In this document: positions 1 through 8,357 of the stretch, piece after piece
Numbering within the stretch: position 1 is the first letter of the stretch
Layout of the letters: every line of letters begins with the position of its first letter
Assembly: GCA_963811685.1 (NCBI GenBank)
Contig: CAWESK010000012.1
Span: 46,889 to 110,888 of the forward strand
Origin: CAIWHR01 sp963811685
Lineage (GTDB): Bacteria; Pseudomonadota; Gammaproteobacteria; Burkholderiales; Casimicrobiaceae
Length of the DNA: 64,000 bases
Reading direction: 5' to 3'
Made by a program: the position numbers and the translations under genes
Notes under the pieces: model-generated
Database searches by the model: none
What the model was told of the DNA's origin: nothing
What the model saw: the letters and a program-made list of their open reading frames with translations, nothing else

Positions 1-2
1 GC

Positions 3-251
3 TACCTGTCGCACGTCGCCGCGATCGTCTCGCCGGGCATCGACGAGCTGCGCTGGCCGGCGCCGGTGCGCCCGGGCGACGTCCTGCGCGTTCGCGTCAC
101 CGTCGAGGCGGCGACGCCGTCGCGGTCGAAAGCCGATCGCGGGCTCGTGCGCACGCTCATCGAGGCGCTCAATCAGCGCGACGAGGTCGTGCTCAGCATG
201 CGGGCGATGAACCTGATTCGGCGCCGATCCGGTCCACCGAATCCTTCCTGA
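3..251 (+). CDS. MaoC-like dehydratase, C-terminal part (cut by window edge)
   Basis: The frame is open from the first bases and ends at a TGA at 249-251, so only the last 82 residues are present. The text WPAPVRPGDVLRVRVTVE followed by SRSKADRGLVR and LNQRDEVVLSM matches the C-terminal half of MaoC/hot-dog enoyl-CoA hydratases, in which the PVRPGD turn leads into the central strands and NQ.GEVVL forms the last ones. Such proteins hydrate enoyl-CoA or act on acyl-CoA side chains in the cytosol. The catalytic Asp/His motif lies upstream of the window, so activity cannot be judged. It converges on the Smr gene with only 7 bases between the stops. Confidence 0.75.
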   Translation, partial: YLSHVAAIVSPGIDELRWPAPVRPGDVLRVRVTVEAATPSRSKADRGLVRTLIEALNQRDEVVLSMRAMNLIRRRSGPPNPS

Positions 252-258
252 CGTCGCT

Positions 259-918
259 TCAGCCGCCGCGCAGCAACACCAGCACCGCGCCACCGCCTCC
301 TGCATGCTGGGGAGCTTCGCAATAGGCGAGCACGTCGTCCCAGTGCGAAAGCCAGCGCCGGACCTTGCCCTTCAGCACGGGCTCGCGGTTCGGCGACGTG
401 AGACCCTTGCCGTGCACGACGCGCACGCAGCGGAGGCCGCGCTGCCGTGCTTCGTCGAGGAAATCCGCCAACGCGTCGTGCGCCTCGTCCGTCGAGTGGC
501 CGTGCAGGTCGAGGTCGCTTTGCACGGACCAGTATCCGCGCCGGAGCTTCGTGAGGACATCGACGCCGATGCCGCGGCGGACGAACGTCTGCTCCGCCTC
601 GTGCTCCTGGCCGATTTCCCACGTCTCGGGCGCCGGCTCGACGCCGAACTTGGACGCTTCCAGCGCGTCGGCAGCATCGGCAATGCGCTGTCGGGGAATG
701 GGCGCGGGGCGTGGCAGCGCCGACGGCGCGCGTCGCGTCGGCGGCAGCCGGCGCACATCGGCGAAGGCCTGCGCAAGATCGATATCGCCGTCGCGGTGCT
801 TGGTGGCCCCGAGCGCCCGATGCGGCGTCGCGCGCGGCGCTTTGGCCGCTCGTGCAGGCGCCGGCGCCTTCGCGCGCGCATCGTCGACGAGCTTCTTCAG
901 GTCGGAGAGCTTCGCCAT
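259..918 (-). CDS. Smr/MutS2-C domain protein
   Basis: A 219-residue protein starting MAKLSDLKKLVDDA. The N-terminal 125 residues are basic and Ala/Pro-rich. The Smr domain follows, with the diagnostic DLHGHSTDEA at residues 137-146, HGKG at 169-172 and KVRRWL near 188. This is the layout of proteobacterial SmrA/SmrB-type stand-alone proteins; Smr domains are nucleases, and E. coli SmrB cleaves mRNA at collided ribosomes. Assignment to SmrA or SmrB is not possible from the motifs alone. It lies 26 bases downstream of trxB on the same strand and is probably cotranscribed with it. Confidence 0.85.
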   Translation of the reverse strand: MAKLSDLKKLVDDARAKAPAPARAAKAPRATPHRALGATKHRDGDIDLAQAFADVRRLPPTRRAPSALPRPAPIPRQRIADAADALEASKFGVEPAPETWEIGQEHEAEQTFVRRGIGVDVLTKLRRGYWSVQSDLDLHGHSTDEAHDALADFLDEARQRGLRCVRVVHGKGLTSPNREPVLKGKVRRWLSHWDDVLAYCEAPQHAGGGGAVLVLLRGG

Positions 919-944
919 CGGAATCTCCGGTGCTGCGATCCGGC

Positions 945-1895
945 TCAGTTTCCTTCGAGGTAAGCCTCGGCGTCGAGCGCCGCCATGCAGCCTGTCCCGG
1001 CGGACGTCACCGCCTGCCGATACACGTGATCGGCGACGTCGCCGGCGGCGAAGACGCCCGGCACGCTGGTCGCGGTCGCGTTGCCTTCGCTGCCGCTTTT
1101 CACCCTGATGTAGCCGCCGGCCATGTCCAACTGCCCTTCGAAGATCTGCGTGTTCGGCGTGTGGCCGATGGCGATGAAGACGCCGTGGACGGGCAGCTCG
1201 TGCGTGGCGCCGGTCCGCGCGTCCTTGAGGCGCGCGCCGGTCACGCCGGAAGCGTCGCCGAGGATCTCGTCCAGCGTCTGGTGCCACGCGATGTGTACGT
1301 TGCCGCCGCTGCCGGTCTTGGCGAGCAGCCGATCGATCAGGATCGCTTCCGCGCGGAACTTGTCGCGGCGATGGACCACGGTCACGCGCTTCGCGATATT
1401 CGACAGGTACAGCGCCTCCTCGACCGCGGTGTTGCCGCCGCCGACCACCAGGACATCCTGGCCCTTGTAGAAGAAGCCGTCGCAGGTCGCGCAGGCCGAC
1501 ACGCCTTTGCCGGCGAACGCCTGCTCGGACGGCAGTCCGAGGTAACGCGCCGAGGCGCCGGTCGCGATGATCAGCGCGTCGCACGTGTATTCGCCGGCAT
1601 CGCCATGAAGCCGCATCGGTTTGTCGTCGAGCTTGACCGAGTGGATATGGTCGAATACGAGCTCGGTCTCGAACCGCTCGGCGTGCTGCTGGAAGCGCGC
1701 CATGAGCTCCGGCCCCTGTACGCCCATCGCGTCGGCGGGCCAGTTGTCGACGTCGGTGGTCGTCATCAGCTGACCGCCCTGCGCGAGACCGGTGATCAGC
1801 ACCGGCTTCAGGTTGGCGCGCGCGGCGTATACTGCCGCCGAGTATCCGGCGGGTCCGGAACCCAGGATCAGCAGGCGGGCGTGCTTCGTTGGCAT
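945..1895 (-). CDS. trxB: thioredoxin reductase
   Basis: A 316-residue flavoprotein that reduces thioredoxin with NADPH in the cytosol. Visible are the FAD-binding GSGPAGYSA at residues 12-20, the redox-active CATC at 135-138, the NADPH-binding GGGNTAVEE at 152-160, HRR at 175-177, where the arginines mark NADPH preference, and the C-terminal FAD motif GVFAAGDVAD. The open frame runs 41 codons further upstream, but the ATG at 1895 begins just before the FAD motif as in the family. It is divergent from ftsK across about 150 bases. Confidence 0.95.
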   Translation of the reverse strand: MPTKHARLLILGSGPAGYSAAVYAARANLKPVLITGLAQGGQLMTTTDVDNWPADAMGVQGPELMARFQQHAERFETELVFDHIHSVKLDDKPMRLHGDAGEYTCDALIIATGASARYLGLPSEQAFAGKGVSACATCDGFFYKGQDVLVVGGGNTAVEEALYLSNIAKRVTVVHRRDKFRAEAILIDRLLAKTGSGGNVHIAWHQTLDEILGDASGVTGARLKDARTGATHELPVHGVFIAIGHTPNTQIFEGQLDMAGGYIRVKSGSEGNATATSVPGVFAAGDVADHVYRQAVTSAGTGCMAALDAEAYLEGN

Positions 1896-2006
1896 GCAAA
1901 TCTCGCTTTGCAAATCAGTCGATTCTACTTGAAGTGGGGACGCCTCCCGGCGACCCAACGTCTCACCGATTCGCGGACCACGGCGCCCTCGACCGCGCCC
2001 GTTCGG

Positions 2007-2014
2007 TGTATAAT
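2007..2014 (+). promoter_or_regulatory. -10 element upstream of ftsK
   Basis: A perfect TATAAT (2009-2014) preceded by TG lies 30 bases before the ftsK ATG. No convincing -35 box is present at the usual spacing, so this is a candidate only. Confidence 0.4.
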
Positions 2015-2043
2015 GCACCGCGTGAAGTTATATTCTCAACTCC

Positions 2044-4383
2044 ATGTTTTTCAATAGGAAAGAGGCGGTCAATTTGCGTCGTACCGGAACCGCGGCGATG
2101 CGCCCTCCAGCCCCTGCCACGAGCCTGTCTCCGCGCTTTGCGCGCCTCGTGCGCGAATCGTGGTGGCTGCTCGTCGTCGCCGCCTTCGTCTGGCTCGCGC
2201 TCGTGTTGTGGACCTATACGCGCGACGATCCCGCGTGGTCGACGTCGGGCATCGGCGCACCCATCGCCAACAAGGGCGGCGTCGCCGGTGCGTGGCTTTC
2301 GGATCTTCTGTTCTATCTGTTCGGCGTTTCCGCGTGGTGGTGGGTCGTCGCCGGCGTCGTGCTGGTCGTCGCGGGTTACCGGCGCATCGGCCATCCCGAG
2401 CGCGCCAGCGAGCATCCGCTGGGCCTCGGCATCCTCGGCTTCGGTCTCGTGCTGCTGTCGAGCGCGGCGCTCGAGGCGCTGCGCCTCTACCGGCTGCCCG
2501 CATTGCTGCCGCAACGCGCCGGCGGCGTGTTCGGCGACGTCATCGGCAATGCCCTCGCGCGTCTCGCCGGCTTCAACGGTGCGACGCTCTTCCTGATCGT
2601 GCTTTTCGCGGTGGGCTGGTCGTTGTTCTCCGGGATGTCGTGGCTGAAGCTCATGGAGCGCATCGGCGGCATCCTCGAGGGCGGCATCGCCTGGCTCCGC
2701 CGGCGCGCGGAGGAGCGCAAGGATCGCGCCATGGGCGAGCAGGCGGTCGCGGTGCGCGAAGCGATCGTGCATGCGAAGCAGGACGTCGTCTTCCACGAGC
2801 CGGTCGTCGTCGTGCCGCCGGCGGTGGAAGTGCCGAAGTCGGAGCGCGCGGTCAAGGAGCGGCAGCGCCCGCTGTTCGTCGACATGCCGGATTCGCCGCT
2901 GCCGCCGCTCGCACTGCTCGACGACGCACCCGCGGCACACGAATTCATCAGCGCCGAGACGCTCGAATTCACCTCGCGCCTCATCGAGCGCAAGCTCGCC
3001 GATTTCGGCGTCGCCGTCCGCGTGCTGGCCGCGTATCCCGGACCCGTGATCACGCGCTTCGAGATCGAGCCCGCCGTCGGCGTCAAGGGCGCGCAGATCG
3101 TGAACCTGATGAAGGACCTCGCGCGCGCGCTGTCGGTGGTCAGCATCCGCGTCGTCGAGACGATTCCCGGCAAGTCGTGCATGGGACTCGAGCTCCCCAA
3201 TCCGCGCCGGCAGATCGTGAAGCTGGTCGAGATCCTGTCTTCGCAGACGTACAACGACACGACCAGTCCGCTGACGCTGGCGCTCGGCAAGGACATCGCC
3301 GGCAAGCCGGTGATCGCGGACCTGGCCAGGATGCCGCACCTGCTGGTGGCCGGCACGACGGGCTCCGGCAAGTCGGTCGCCGTGAACGCGATGATCCTGT
3401 CGCTTCTGTACAAGGCGGAGCCGAAGCAGGTGCGCCTCATCTTCGTCGATCCGAAGATGCTGGAGCTGTCGGTGTACGAAGGCATTCCGCATCTGCTCGC
3501 GCCGGTCGTCACCGACATGAAGCTCGCCGGCAACGCGCTCAACTGGTGCGTCGGCGAGATGGAGCGCCGCTACCGGCTGATGTCGACGCTTGGCGTGCGC
3601 AACCTGTCCGGCTACAACGCGCGGGTGATCGAAGCCAAGAAGGCCGGCAAGCCGCTCACCAATCCGTTTTCGCTGACGCCGGAAGCGCCGGAGCCGATCG
3701 AGGAGATGCCGTATATCGTCGTCGTCATCGACGAGCTGGCCGATCTCATGATGGTCACGGGCAAGAAGATCGAGGAGCTGATTGCCAGGATCGCGCAAAA
3801 GGCGCGCGCGGCAGGCATCCATCTGATCCTCGCGACGCAGCGGCCGAGTGTGGACGTGATCACCGGTCTCATCAAGGCGAACATCCCGTCGCGGATCGCG
3901 TTCCAGGTCGCGAGCAAGGTCGATTCGCGGACGATCCTCGACCACATGGGCGCGGAAACGTTGCTGGGACAAGGCGATATGCTGTTCCAGCCGCCGGGTG
4001 TCGGCTATCCGTCGCGCGTGCATGGCGCGTTCGTCTCCGATGCCGAGGTGCACAAGGTCGTCGAGCACCTGAAGGCGCAGGGCGGGCCCCAATATCTCGA
4101 GGGCATCCTCGAGGGGACCGCGAATGGAAACGGCAACGGCGACGACGGCGTGAGCGTCGAAGGCGCCGACGCGGAGTCGGATCCGATGTACGACCAGGCC
4201 GTCGCGATCGTGCTGCAGACGCGGCGGCCCTCGATCTCGCTCGTGCAGCGGCATTTGCGGATCGGCTACAACCGCGCGGCAAGGCTGATCGAGCAGATGG
4301 AGCGCGCGGGCCTCGTGTCGCCGATGCAGACCAACGGCAACCGCGAAGTGCTGGTCCCCGCAGGCAAAGGAGAGGTGCGGTGA
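2044..4383 (+). CDS. ftsK: DNA translocase FtsK
   Basis: A 779-residue septal DNA pump that moves chromosome ends across the division plane towards dif. Four hydrophobic segments lie in the first 200 residues (near 40-60, 85-108, 125-145 and 178-198). They are followed by a short acidic/proline linker, the FtsK motor with Walker A GTTGSGKS at about 437-444 and Walker B VVVIDELADLMM near 558-569, and a C-terminal winged-helix gamma domain (DPMYDQAVAIV to the end) that reads KOPS sites. The linker is short compared with E. coli FtsK. The start could also be the ATG at 2098, which sits closer to the first membrane helix. Confidence 0.95.
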   Translation: MFFNRKEAVNLRRTGTAAMRPPAPATSLSPRFARLVRESWWLLVVAAFVWLALVLWTYTRDDPAWSTSGIGAPIANKGGVAGAWLSDLLFYLFGVSAWWWVVAGVVLVVAGYRRIGHPERASEHPLGLGILGFGLVLLSSAALEALRLYRLPALLPQRAGGVFGDVIGNALARLAGFNGATLFLIVLFAVGWSLFSGMSWLKLMERIGGILEGGIAWLRRRAEERKDRAMGEQAVAVREAIVHAKQDVVFHEPVVVVPPAVEVPKSERAVKERQRPLFVDMPDSPLPPLALLDDAPAAHEFISAETLEFTSRLIERKLADFGVAVRVLAAYPGPVITRFEIEPAVGVKGAQIVNLMKDLARALSVVSIRVVETIPGKSCMGLELPNPRRQIVKLVEILSSQTYNDTTSPLTLALGKDIAGKPVIADLARMPHLLVAGTTGSGKSVAVNAMILSLLYKAEPKQVRLIFVDPKMLELSVYEGIPHLLAPVVTDMKLAGNALNWCVGEMERRYRLMSTLGVRNLSGYNARVIEAKKAGKPLTNPFSLTPEAPEPIEEMPYIVVVIDELADLMMVTGKKIEELIARIAQKARAAGIHLILATQRPSVDVITGLIKANIPSRIAFQVASKVDSRTILDHMGAETLLGQGDMLFQPPGVGYPSRVHGAFVSDAEVHKVVEHLKAQGGPQYLEGILEGTANGNGNGDDGVSVEGADAESDPMYDQAVAIVLQTRRPSISLVQRHLRIGYNRAARLIEQMERAGLVSPMQTNGNREVLVPAGKGEVR

Positions 4384-4757
4384 TCGGCTCCGACGCTGGC
4401 AGGGTGTTGACGCTCGCGGTGGTGGCCGCGGCGGCCAATGCCGCGTTGGCCGGCCCGATTCTCGTCTACCGCGAAGGTGCTGCGTTCTGCCCCAGGGATC
4501 GCCCGGCGACGGCGCCGCGGATCAGCGCGGAGCAGGCGGCCGAACGCGCCAAGGCGCTTATGCCGAAAGAATTCTGCGGCCCCGACGACTGGGTGGATGG
4601 CTGCGACTACGACCCCGAATACGCCCTCGAGTCGTGGCGCGTCTACGTGCGGCAATGGAAGCGGATCGATGGCCGCAAGCAGTACGAGCCGCGCGAGCAT
4701 TCGTTCGTCGTCCTCGATCCCGTTGGCAATTGCCTCGCCAACATTCCCGGAACGTGA
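4380..4757 (+). CDS. small exported protein of unknown function, coupled to ftsK
   Basis: Starts at GTG 4380, overlapping the ftsK stop, with AAGGAGA a few bases upstream inside ftsK, so translation is probably coupled. The 125-residue product has a likely signal peptide (hydrophobic LTLAVVAAAANAALA, cleaved before GPILV). The mature part is rich in aromatic and acidic residues (CGPDDWVDGCDYDPEYALESW) and has cysteines that could form a disulfide. No family recognised. Its place between ftsK and lolA suggests an envelope role, but that is inference. Confidence 0.7.
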   Translation: MIGSDAGRVLTLAVVAAAANAALAGPILVYREGAAFCPRDRPATAPRISAEQAAERAKALMPKEFCGPDDWVDGCDYDPEYALESWRVYVRQWKRIDGRKQYEPREHSFVVLDPVGNCLANIPGT

Positions 4758-4768
4758 GATCGGTCGCC

Positions 4769-5404
4769 ATGAGGGAGCGTTCGCGCCGCGGGACCGCGCT
4801 CGCCGCGACGGTGCTGCTGCTCTGGGCAACCGCACCCGCGCATGCTTCGGGTCTCGCGCAGCTCAAGGCCTTTGTCGACGGCGCGAAGACCGGCCGGACG
4901 ACCTTCCGGCAGTCGGTGCTCGCGAAAGGTGCGCGCGCGCCGCAGGTGAGTTCGGGCACGTTCACTTTCGCACGCCCGGGCCGGTTCCGCTGGTCGTACG
5001 AGACGCCGTACGTGCAGCTCATCGTCGGCGACGGCGCGAAGCTCTGGATCTACGACCGCGACCTCAACCAGGTCATCACGCACAAGCAGGACGTGTCGCT
5101 GGGCGCGAGCCCGGCGGCGCTCCTGTCCGGCGACAATGCCCTCGACCGCAACTTCGACGTCGTCGACGCCGGCGCGAGCGATGGCCTGGAATTCGTCGAC
5201 GCCCGCCCGCGAGCGTCCGAAGCCGGTGTCGAGCACGTGCGCATCGGCTTTCGCGACAACCTGCCACGGACAATGGAATTGCGCGACACGTTCGGCAACG
5301 TCACCACGCTCGCGTTCGAATCGTTCGAGCGCAACGTCAAGCTCGATCCGGCGCAATTCGTCTTCGTGCCGCCTCCGGGCGCCGACGTCGTCGGCGACAA
5401 ATAG
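4769..5404 (+). CDS. lolA: outer-membrane lipoprotein carrier LolA
   Basis: A 211-residue periplasmic chaperone that carries lipoproteins from LolCDE to LolB. A signal peptide (MRERSRRGTALAATVLLLWA, cleavage after AHA) precedes the LolA beta-barrel fold, with FRQSVLAKGARAPQVSSGTF, ARPGRFRWSYETPYVQLIVGDG, LWIYDRDLNQV and the C-terminal FVPPPGADVV, all typical of the family. A GTG at 4754 is in frame and overlaps the preceding stop, so it could be the true start; the ATG at 4769 gives a normal signal peptide. The ftsK-lolA-rarA-serS order is widespread in beta- and gammaproteobacteria. Confidence 0.93.
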   Translation: MRERSRRGTALAATVLLLWATAPAHASGLAQLKAFVDGAKTGRTTFRQSVLAKGARAPQVSSGTFTFARPGRFRWSYETPYVQLIVGDGAKLWIYDRDLNQVITHKQDVSLGASPAALLSGDNALDRNFDVVDAGASDGLEFVDARPRASEAGVEHVRIGFRDNLPRTMELRDTFGNVTTLAFESFERNVKLDPAQFVFVPPPGADVVGDK

Positions 5405-5415
5405 GAATTGGGCGA

Positions 5416-6381
5416 TCAGGGAAGCGGGATTCCCTTGTCGGCCATCACCCGCCGCGCGCGGTCCGGGTAGTCGGTGATGAGCCCGTCGACGTTCATCTCG
5501 ATGAGCCTCGCCATGTCGCGCGGATCGTTGACGGTCCAGGGCAAGACCTTGATGCCGAGCGCATGCGATTCGGCGACGTTTGCTGCCGTCACGTTGCGCC
5601 AGAACGGCGACCAGGTGCTGCAGCCCGCGGCCTTGACGGTGCGCGGCAGCGAGCCTTCGTAGGCGCGAAGATCCAGGCCTGCGAGCCACGGGGAAGGCTT
5701 GTCCGACGCGCGCCGGACGGTGTCGTTGCCCTCGGTTTCGATCGTGAGGCAGACCGTCTCGATGTCGGGCGCCAGCTTCTTCGCGGCGACGAGCGTTCGC
5801 CAATCGAACGACTGGATCGTCGCTTCGCCGGCGAACCCGGCGCCCCGAATGGCATCGACCGTCAGCCGCGCGAACGTTTCGGCATCGACGGTCTCGCCCG
5901 CGTTGTCCGGCGTGATCTTGGTCTCGATGTTGAGGCGCGCCGGTCGGCTTCGCGCCTTCACCAGCGCAAAGACCTCGGCGAGGGTCGGAAAGCGCTCGCC
6001 ATCTTCTGCTCGTTGCTCGGGGAACTGACGTGCGTAGGCGGTGGAAGGATCGAGACGCCCGATATCGTAGCGCTTGAGCTCCGCGAGCGTCAGCGTGTGA
6101 ATGGGCGGGCCCTTGCCGGCGAGCCAGCGCCCGTCGGGCGTGCGCACGATGTCCGGGTTGAGAAATGGCTCGTGCGATATGACGAGGACGCCGTCCTTCG
6201 TCACTGCGAGATCGGTCTCCAGCGTCGTGACGCCGGTGGCGAGCGCGAAGGAGAACGCCGCCAGCGTGTTCTCCGGCCGCAGGCCCCGCGCGCCGCGATG
6301 CCCCTGCAGATCGAAGGCGATGGCTGGCAAGGCAACGGCGGCGGCAAAGAGCGCCAGGAGCGTTCGGTTCCGACGACTCAT
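5416..6381 (-). CDS. glycerophosphodiester phosphodiesterase
   Basis: A 321-residue exported enzyme that splits glycerophosphodiesters into glycerol-3-phosphate and an alcohol. Signal peptide MSRRNRTLLALFAAAVALPA is followed by the GDPD barrel with LQGHRGARGLRPENTLAAF (catalytic His and Arg), LETDLAVTKDGVLVISHEP (metal Glu/Asp and second His) and the late IKVLPWTVNDP plus DGLITDYPD. The start chosen at 6381 overlaps the stop of the dehydrogenase gene in an ATGA arrangement; an ATG at 6393 is also in frame. It is probably the last gene of the aldolase-dehydrogenase-GDPD unit. Confidence 0.9.
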   Translation of the reverse strand: MSRRNRTLLALFAAAVALPAIAFDLQGHRGARGLRPENTLAAFSFALATGVTTLETDLAVTKDGVLVISHEPFLNPDIVRTPDGRWLAGKGPPIHTLTLAELKRYDIGRLDPSTAYARQFPEQRAEDGERFPTLAEVFALVKARSRPARLNIETKITPDNAGETVDAETFARLTVDAIRGAGFAGEATIQSFDWRTLVAAKKLAPDIETVCLTIETEGNDTVRRASDKPSPWLAGLDLRAYEGSLPRTVKAAGCSTWSPFWRNVTAANVAESHALGIKVLPWTVNDPRDMARLIEMNVDGLITDYPDRARRVMADKGIPLP

Positions 6382-7408
6382 CGCGCCAGCCATTCACGCA
6401 CGCGGGGATGGTCGAGCACCGCGCGGTTGACGATGAACTCCGGCGGCCGGCGCTCGAGCAGCTCGACGATGCTCGCGAGCCCCGTCGTCGCCATGTTGTG
6501 GAAGCATTCGTCGGTCCAGCAGAGCGAGTGCGGAGAAAGGATGACGTTGTCCATCGCCAGCAGCGGATTGTCGGCGACGACCGGCTCCTGCTCGAACACG
6601 TCGAGCGCGGCGCCGGCGATGCGGCCCGCGCGGAGCGCCGCGATCAACGCCGTTCTCGTCGACAACCGGACCGCGGGCGACGTTGACGAAATACGCGCCA
6701 GCTTTCATCTGCGCGAACTCCGGTGCGCCGATGAGATGGCGGGTCGTCTCGTCGAGGAGGCAGCAGACGACGACCCAATCCGCTTCCCGCAGCAGCGTGT
6801 CGAGACCAACCTTGCGGGCGCCGAGGTAGCCGAGCTCGATCGCATTGACGTTCGGATCAGCGGCGAGAAGCTTGAGGTCGAACACGCGCGCCATCCGCAA
6901 GAGTTCCTTGCCGATGCGGCCGGCGCCGATCACACCCAGCGTCCGTCCGGTAAGACCCATTCCCATGTGATCCATCCGCTCGTGCCAGCGGCCCTCGCGC
7001 GTCAGCCGATCCTTCAGGAACAGCTTGCCGGCGAGCGCGAGCACGAAGGTCAGCGCGATGGTCGCGACGGGACGCGGCATCGAGCTCGGCGTGTGCGTGA
7101 CGAGGACGCCGGCGCGCGTCATCGCCGCCGACATCGACGGAGTCGTAGCCGACGCCATGGCGGGCGACGACACGGAGGCGGCAATCCGCCCGCGCGACGG
7201 CAGCCGCCGGCACCCGCGGAATGTTGACGTAGAGCGCATCGTATTGCGCCGCATGGTCGGCAGTGATCTCGGGCACCACCGCAGGGAGGTAGTCCCAATC
7301 GATCGCTTCGGCACCGTCGAGAATTGCAAGGGCAGCGCGGCCGAAGGCGGGCTCGCCGCGCGCGTTCAGGATGTCGCGGGTGAGACCCACGCGGAAGGTT
7401 TTCGCCAC
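6378..7408 (-). pseudogene. D-isomer-specific 2-hydroxyacid dehydrogenase, two frameshifts
   Basis: Read across three frames this gives a full 2-hydroxyacid dehydrogenase of about 343 residues. The parts are MAKTFRVGLTRDILN to GVGYDSVDV, then AAMTRAGVLVTHTP with the NAD site LGVIGAGRIGKE to YFVNVARGPVVDEN (catalytic Arg), then ALIAALRAGRIAGAALDVFE and LSPHS (catalytic Glu and His). Breaks lie near 7124-7131 and 6649-6653. Each is one extra base, and removing it restores the family sequence. Catalytic residues are all kept, so sequencing error is as likely as inactivation. Start is GTG at 7408; it follows the aldolase gene by 5 bases. Confidence 0.8.
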
Positions 7409-7413
7409 GGCGA

Positions 7414-8202
7414 TCAATCCTTCGGCCGCTGCGCGTCGCGCAGCACTTGCAGGCCGTGCGCAAGCGCGCCCTGGAGCATCAGCGAGTCGATTCCGTACGC
7501 CAGCAGGCGGAATCCCTTGGCCGCGTAGTCGCGGGCCCAGTCGTCGTCGGTGGCGAGGAACGCCGCCGTCTTGCCATGCCGCGCACACGCGGCGACGATG
7601 CGCTCGACCGCGGCGAGAAACGTCGGATGCTTGAACTGCGCCGGAATGCCGAGGAAGTTGCTCAAGTCGAAATGGCCGAGCCACAGCGCATCGACCCCGG
7701 GCACCGCGGCGATCGCCTCGACGTTCGCGAGTCCCTCGGCGGTCTCGATCTGCGGGATCACCATCGTGCGCTCGTGCAGCGCGGCCATTTTCGTTGCGAC
7801 GTCCCCGATCTCGTAGTCGTCATGCGCGAAGCCGAACGCGGCGCCGCGGCGTCCCAGAGGCGGATAACGCGTGCAGGACACGATATGCCGCGCCTCCTCG
7901 GCGCTGCCCACCATCGGCACCATCACGCCAAACGCCCCAACGTCGAGTGCGCGGGCGATGAACGCGTATTCGCCGCGGGGCACTCGCGCCATGGGGACGA
8001 TGCCGAGGCCGCGGCACAATGCGAATTGGTTCTTCAGCGTCTCGAAGCCCAATCCCGTGTGCTCCATGTCGAACATCACGTATTCGGCGCCGGCGTTGCG
8101 GCAGATCTGGGGGAGTCCTGGCGAGAAGAATTCGAAGATCATCGCGCCGAACGCCGATCCGCCCGCGGCGAGCGTGCGCTTGACGGGATTGTCGCGGATC
8201 AC
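7414..8202 (-). CDS. HpcH/HpaI aldolase family protein
   Basis: A 262-residue TIM-barrel class II (metal-dependent) aldolase of the HpcH/HpaI/citrate-lyase-beta family, which cleaves or forms 2-oxo-3-deoxy acids. Seen are MIFEFFSPGLPQI, the FDMEHTG with substrate/metal residues, ARVPRGEY, VMVPMVGSAEEA, IPQIETAEGLANVEAI (metal Glu) and DALWLGHFDLSNFLG (metal Asp). The start is taken as GTG 8202 (VIRDNPVKRTLA), which aligns with the usual N-terminus; the frame is open further upstream without family sequence. With the dehydrogenase next to it this suggests sugar-acid or hydroxyacid catabolism; the substrate is unknown. Confidence 0.88.
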   Translation of the reverse strand: MIRDNPVKRTLAAGGSAFGAMIFEFFSPGLPQICRNAGAEYVMFDMEHTGLGFETLKNQFALCRGLGIVPMARVPRGEYAFIARALDVGAFGVMVPMVGSAEEARHIVSCTRYPPLGRRGAAFGFAHDDYEIGDVATKMAALHERTMVIPQIETAEGLANVEAIAAVPGVDALWLGHFDLSNFLGIPAQFKHPTFLAAVERIVAACARHGKTAAFLATDDDWARDYAAKGFRLLAYGIDSLMLQGALAHGLQVLRDAQRPKD

Positions 8203-8357
8203 GGCGTGATTCCGGTCGTCGGGATCGGCAGGGCGAACAACGCTTTCATGGAGGCACCGAAAATGCTTGATAATCGGGCGGACGCCGCCAATGTACGCTG
8301 CGCCGTCGCCGAGGGTCAACGCGATCCTCGCGCGCCGGAACGCTTCATCGCACGATC

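Noticed and set aside
2160..4757. Very long second open frame overlapping ftsK on the same strand
   Set aside because: Arg/Ala/Pro/Gly-rich shadow of a high-GC gene with no family sequence; only its last 126 codons (4380-4757) look like a real gene.
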